NCBI GenBank assembly: GCA_013373105.1
Contig: JABXIJ010000004.1
Location: forward strand, 21,451 to 85,450
DNA from: Flavobacteriaceae bacterium
GTDB lineage: Bacteria > Bacteroidota > Bacteroidia > Flavobacteriales > Flavobacteriaceae
Direction of reading: 5' to 3'
Length of the DNA: 64,000 nt
Part shown: positions 61,236 to 64,000 of the stretch, one piece after another
How the letters are laid out: every line of letters starts with the position of its first letter
Position numbering within the stretch: the stretch's first letter is position 1
Program-made: the position numbers and the translations under genes
The notes under the pieces: model-generated
The model's input: the letters and a program-made list of their open reading frames with translations, nothing else
Told to the model about the DNA's origin: nothing
The model's database searches: none

Positions 61236-62138
61236 TTATTGTAAAAATTTATCAACTACGTATATTATTTGTACCATTGTAATGTATAGTACACTTGACA
61301 ACATTAATTTTCTTGCTTCTTTATTTTCTTGTGTTTTATATAGTTGTACAGCATAATACAACATTATAAAGCCTAAAAATGCAACTATTACAGCAGTAAT
61401 AGGATGAATCATAAAATTACCAGACAATTTTAAAACTGGCGAAACAGAAACCAATATCATTATAAAAGTATATAATATAATTTGTTTAACTGCTCCTTTA
61501 TCTTTTGTATTCATAGGTAACATGTTGTACCCAACTTTTTTATATTCTTCGAACTGCAACCAACCAATAGCCCAAAAATGTGGAAATTGCCAAAAAAACT
61601 GAATCATAAATAGAAAACCAGCTTCTATGCCAAAATTACCTGTTGCAGCAACCCAACCTAACATAAAAGGAATAGCTCCTGGTATAGCACCTACAAACAC
61701 TGCTAAAGGTGTAACTCCTTTTAAAGGTGTGTATACACTAGTATATAAGAAAATTGAAACAGCACCAAATAAAGCTGTTTTTGGATTTATACTATATAAA
61801 ATTGCTATACCAATAACTGTGAGTAAAATAGCAATTGTCATTGCAAAATTAACAGACATTCTTTCTGTTGGTAAAGGTCTGTTTTTGGTTCTTTGCATTA
61901 TTGCGTCTACATCTTTTTCTATAACTTGATTAAATGTATTTGAAGCACCAACCATACAGAAACCACCTAATGCTAATAAAGAAAGTATGCTAAAGCTTAT
62001 AACTTCTACAGCTAATAAGTAACCTGCTATAGAAGAAAAAACAACGCTTAAAGACAAACCAACTTTTAATAGTTGTCTTAAATCTGAAATAGTTGTTTTC
62101 ATTATTGTTTTTGTCTCAGAAACTAATGTGGTATTCAT
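61236..62138 (-). CDS. ctaB: Protoheme IX farnesyltransferase
   Basis: GASNTFNQVIEKDVDAIMQRTKNRPLPTERM, YTPLKGVTPLAVFVGAIPGAIPFMLGW. Confidence 0.95.
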   Translation of the reverse strand: MNTTLVSETKTIMKTTISDLRQLLKVGLSLSVVFSSIAGYLLAVEVISFSILSLLALGGFCMVGASNTFNQVIEKDVDAIMQRTKNRPLPTERMSVNFAMTIAILLTVIGIAILYSINPKTALFGAVSIFLYTSVYTPLKGVTPLAVFVGAIPGAIPFMLGWVAATGNFGIEAGFLFMIQFFWQFPHFWAIGWLQFEEYKKVGYNMLPMNTKDKGAVKQIILYTFIMILVSVSPVLKLSGNFMIHPITAVIVAFLGFIMLYYAVQLYKTQENKEARKLMLSSVLYITMVQIIYVVDKFLQ

Positions 62139-62156
62139 TCAATCAAAAATGGTTTG

Positions 62157-62164
62157 CAAAGATA
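62157..62164 (-). promoter_or_regulatory. -7 box TATCTTTG of ctaB
   Basis: Plus CAAAGATA = minus TATCTTTG, 19 nt upstream of ctaB start. Confidence 0.5.
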
Positions 62165-62214
62165 CTTGATAATTATGTATTTACCATAGCAAATTATACA
62201 TTTTGATTGTTAAA

Positions 62215-62291
62215 AACATAAAAAAACCCACTCAAAACTTGAGTGGGAAAATTGCTATGAAAAAGAAAAAGTGTGGTTAATGAATAACCAC
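62215..62291 (-). ncRNA. Candidate small RNA (5' hairpin, U/C-rich linker, rho-independent terminator)
   Basis: GTGGTTA-n5-TAACCAC (62273-62291), linker, CCCACTCAA-n3-TTGAGTGGG (62227-62247) followed on minus strand by T6+; own -7 at 62295-62302. Confidence 0.55.
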
Positions 62292-62294
62292 GGT

Positions 62295-62302
62295 CAAATA
62301 TA
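62295..62302 (-). promoter_or_regulatory. -7 box TATATTTG of candidate small RNA
   Basis: Plus CAAATATA. Confidence 0.45.
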
Positions 62303-62445
62303 AGTATATATTTCATTTAACCTTATAAATGAGATAAAATTTTTAATTTTTTTATAAAATTTATGATAAAGTTATGATATTCATAATCTTAACTTTAAAT
62401 TTTTCTAAATAAATAATCTTAAACTATTTTAGGAGAAGGAAAATT

Positions 62446-62991
62446 TTATTTTGATTTTATTTTAATAGTACTTTTTAGTGTATCTTTTTTTTGATACAAG
62501 AACCTTTCTTTCAAGCTTTTAGTGTTTTCATTAAAAAAAGCTAGGTAAATACTATCATTTTTAACTGTATAGTTACCTATGAAGTAGCAAGATATTTTAT
62601 CACTAATTTTTCTATATTCAAAAGTACTGTCATCAAACAAACATAATTCTAGTACATAATCTTGTTCATCTTGAACTACTTCATGAACTTTTGTTTTAAA
62701 AACATTTTCATTGTGGTATTTTAACGCAATATAAAGTGCTGAAACATTGCTTATAAAAATAATTACAAGCACTATGTTTATTGATTCCTTTTTTATAGAA
62801 ACCTTATATAGATTATAAAAAAATATAACTAAAAAAGGTATTAGAAATACCACAAAGTAAATACCTATTACAACTAAATCTGCATCACCAAAACAATAAT
62901 CATCATCATGAAAAAACTTATAATAAGGCAAAACTGCCAAAATTATTAAGAAGATATACCTAATATAATATCTATTGTTTTTTTCATTCAT
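62446..62991 (-). CDS. Hypothetical membrane protein
   Basis: ORF with three predicted TM stretches; no recognised family. Confidence 0.6.
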   Translation of the reverse strand: MNEKNNRYYIRYIFLIILAVLPYYKFFHDDDYCFGDADLVVIGIYFVVFLIPFLVIFFYNLYKVSIKKESINIVLVIIFISNVSALYIALKYHNENVFKTKVHEVVQDEQDYVLELCLFDDSTFEYRKISDKISCYFIGNYTVKNDSIYLAFFNENTKSLKERFLYQKKDTLKSTIKIKSK

Positions 62992-63551
62992 TATAACAAA
63001 CCTTTTTCTATTTTTTGTTGATGGTATAAATCTGCAATAGTTGTGTTTGTATCGCCATCTTTAATTTTTTCTAAAATATCATTTACCTGAACATTACCAG
63101 TTTGTATAACTTTAAAACAGACTCCACACATTGTTGTATTCCAAAATTTCTTAACAATGGTCATATCATTAAAACGTATACCTAATTTAAAACATGGGTT
63201 TCTTTGAAGTGTAGCTTCTATAACTGCATTTCCAACTTTAAAAGTGTCGCCAACTTTAATTTTTGTTTCATCTAAATCGTCTATGGTTAGATTTTCTCCA
63301 AAAATTCCAAATTGCCAATTTACATTTGGATATATTTCTTGCCAATAAAAGTAATGTTTTTGCGAATACCCATAAACAGCTTGGTTTTCGCCTCCATGAT
63401 GTTTTCTGTCTGAAATTTCATCTCCCTGAACTTGTTCTTTATCTAAAAATATAGGTGAATTTATTGCATCTTTAAAAATACCAGTAACAACTGTTTTGCC
63501 TTTGTAAGTAACCTCTTTTGGTTTAGCAATATTCGTTGATACTATTTTCAT
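62991..63551 (-). CDS. MOSC-domain protein
   Basis: SDRKHHGGENQAVYGYSQKHYFYWQ, FGENLTIDDLDE, LQRNPCFKLGIRF. Confidence 0.92.
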   Translation of the reverse strand: MKIVSTNIAKPKEVTYKGKTVVTGIFKDAINSPIFLDKEQVQGDEISDRKHHGGENQAVYGYSQKHYFYWQEIYPNVNWQFGIFGENLTIDDLDETKIKVGDTFKVGNAVIEATLQRNPCFKLGIRFNDMTIVKKFWNTTMCGVCFKVIQTGNVQVNDILEKIKDGDTNTTIADLYHQQKIEKGLL

Positions 63552-63554
63552 TCA

Positions 63555-64000
63555 CTATTTTTTTGAAAATTTTGCTAAGGCATTTTTAGTGAAATTAGAA
63601 AGTACTAATTCACCAGATATTTTTGCTCTTTCAATTAATAATTCATCCCAATGATGAGTGTTTTGCCATAACACTTTTTTCATTTCTGCTAAAGCTTGAG
63701 GATTGTAAGAAGCTAATTTATTTGCCAATAAATCTACTTCTTCGTCAAGTTCTGAAATACTTTCAAAAACTCTAGCAAATAATCCCTTTTCTTTTGCCCA
63801 ATATGCATTTTTCGATGAAGTTGCATCTAGAGTAAGCTCACTTGTTGCTGCTAAACCAATTTTCCTTTTTACAGCAGGCTCAATAACAAAAGGGCCAATA
63901 CCAATTGTTAATTCAGATAATTTTATTGAAGCTGCTTCAGTAGCCAAAGCATAATCACAAGCTGCTGCTAAACCAACACCACCTCCAACAGTTTTTCCTT
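63555..64000 (-). CDS. Enoyl-CoA hydratase/isomerase family protein (partial, continues past window)
   Basis: Frame remains open upstream of the track ORF: GKTVGGGVGLAAACDYALATEAASIKLSELTIGIGPFVIEPAV. Confidence 0.88.
   Translation of the reverse strand, partial: GKTVGGGVGLAAACDYALATEAASIKLSELTIGIGPFVIEPAVKRKIGLAATSELTLDATSSKNAYWAKEKGLFARVFESISELDEEVDLLANKLASYNPQALAEMKKVLWQNTHHWDELLIERAKISGELVLSNFTKNALAKFSKK

Noticed and set aside
1-64000. Prophage, CRISPR, defense island, transposon or tRNA genes
   Set aside because: No integrase/transposase motifs, no regularly spaced repeats and no tRNA-like cloverleaf noticed; content is syntenic-looking core genes.

Overview
This 64 kb window is AT-rich chromosomal DNA from a Bacteroidetes/Flavobacteriaceae-type genome. 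The evidence is SprA and a T9SS C-terminal sorting domain, NrdAB with the ATP-cone on NrdB, recurrent TAnnTTTG -7 boxes, and a caa3-type cox cluster. It is mostly core and housekeeping genes: the start of the dcw cluster, engB, dgt, dxs, tadA, umuC/umuD, rseP, feoAB, nrdAB, ctaA, moaDE, queG, maeB, ruvA, sprA, gcvH, tonB, tsaB, and a cox assembly cluster. I saw no prophage, CRISPR array, integron, transposase, rRNA or tRNA. The most interesting signals are: (1) a MocR/GntR-type regulator whose aminotransferase domain appears to have lost the PLP-lysine (Gln at the aligned position) and other PLP-site residues, divergent from a TonB receptor, with a direct-plus-inverted repeat operator between them; (2) a compact intergenic unit upstream of ctaB with its own -7 box, a 5' hairpin, a U/C-rich linker and a terminator, a candidate small RNA; (3) a translationally coupled cassette of SCO, a Cys-less SCO-like protein, DUF420 and a CAMC protein; (4) two otherwise intact reading frames interrupted by a single in-frame TGA (a DUF1304 protein and a zinc-ribbon tandem paralog not in the ORF track); (5) a three-repeat, 10-bp-period MraZ box, and overlapping palindromes in the feo promoter. 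No wholly new multi-gene system can be claimed from sequence alone. All homology statements come from motif recognition; no searches were run.
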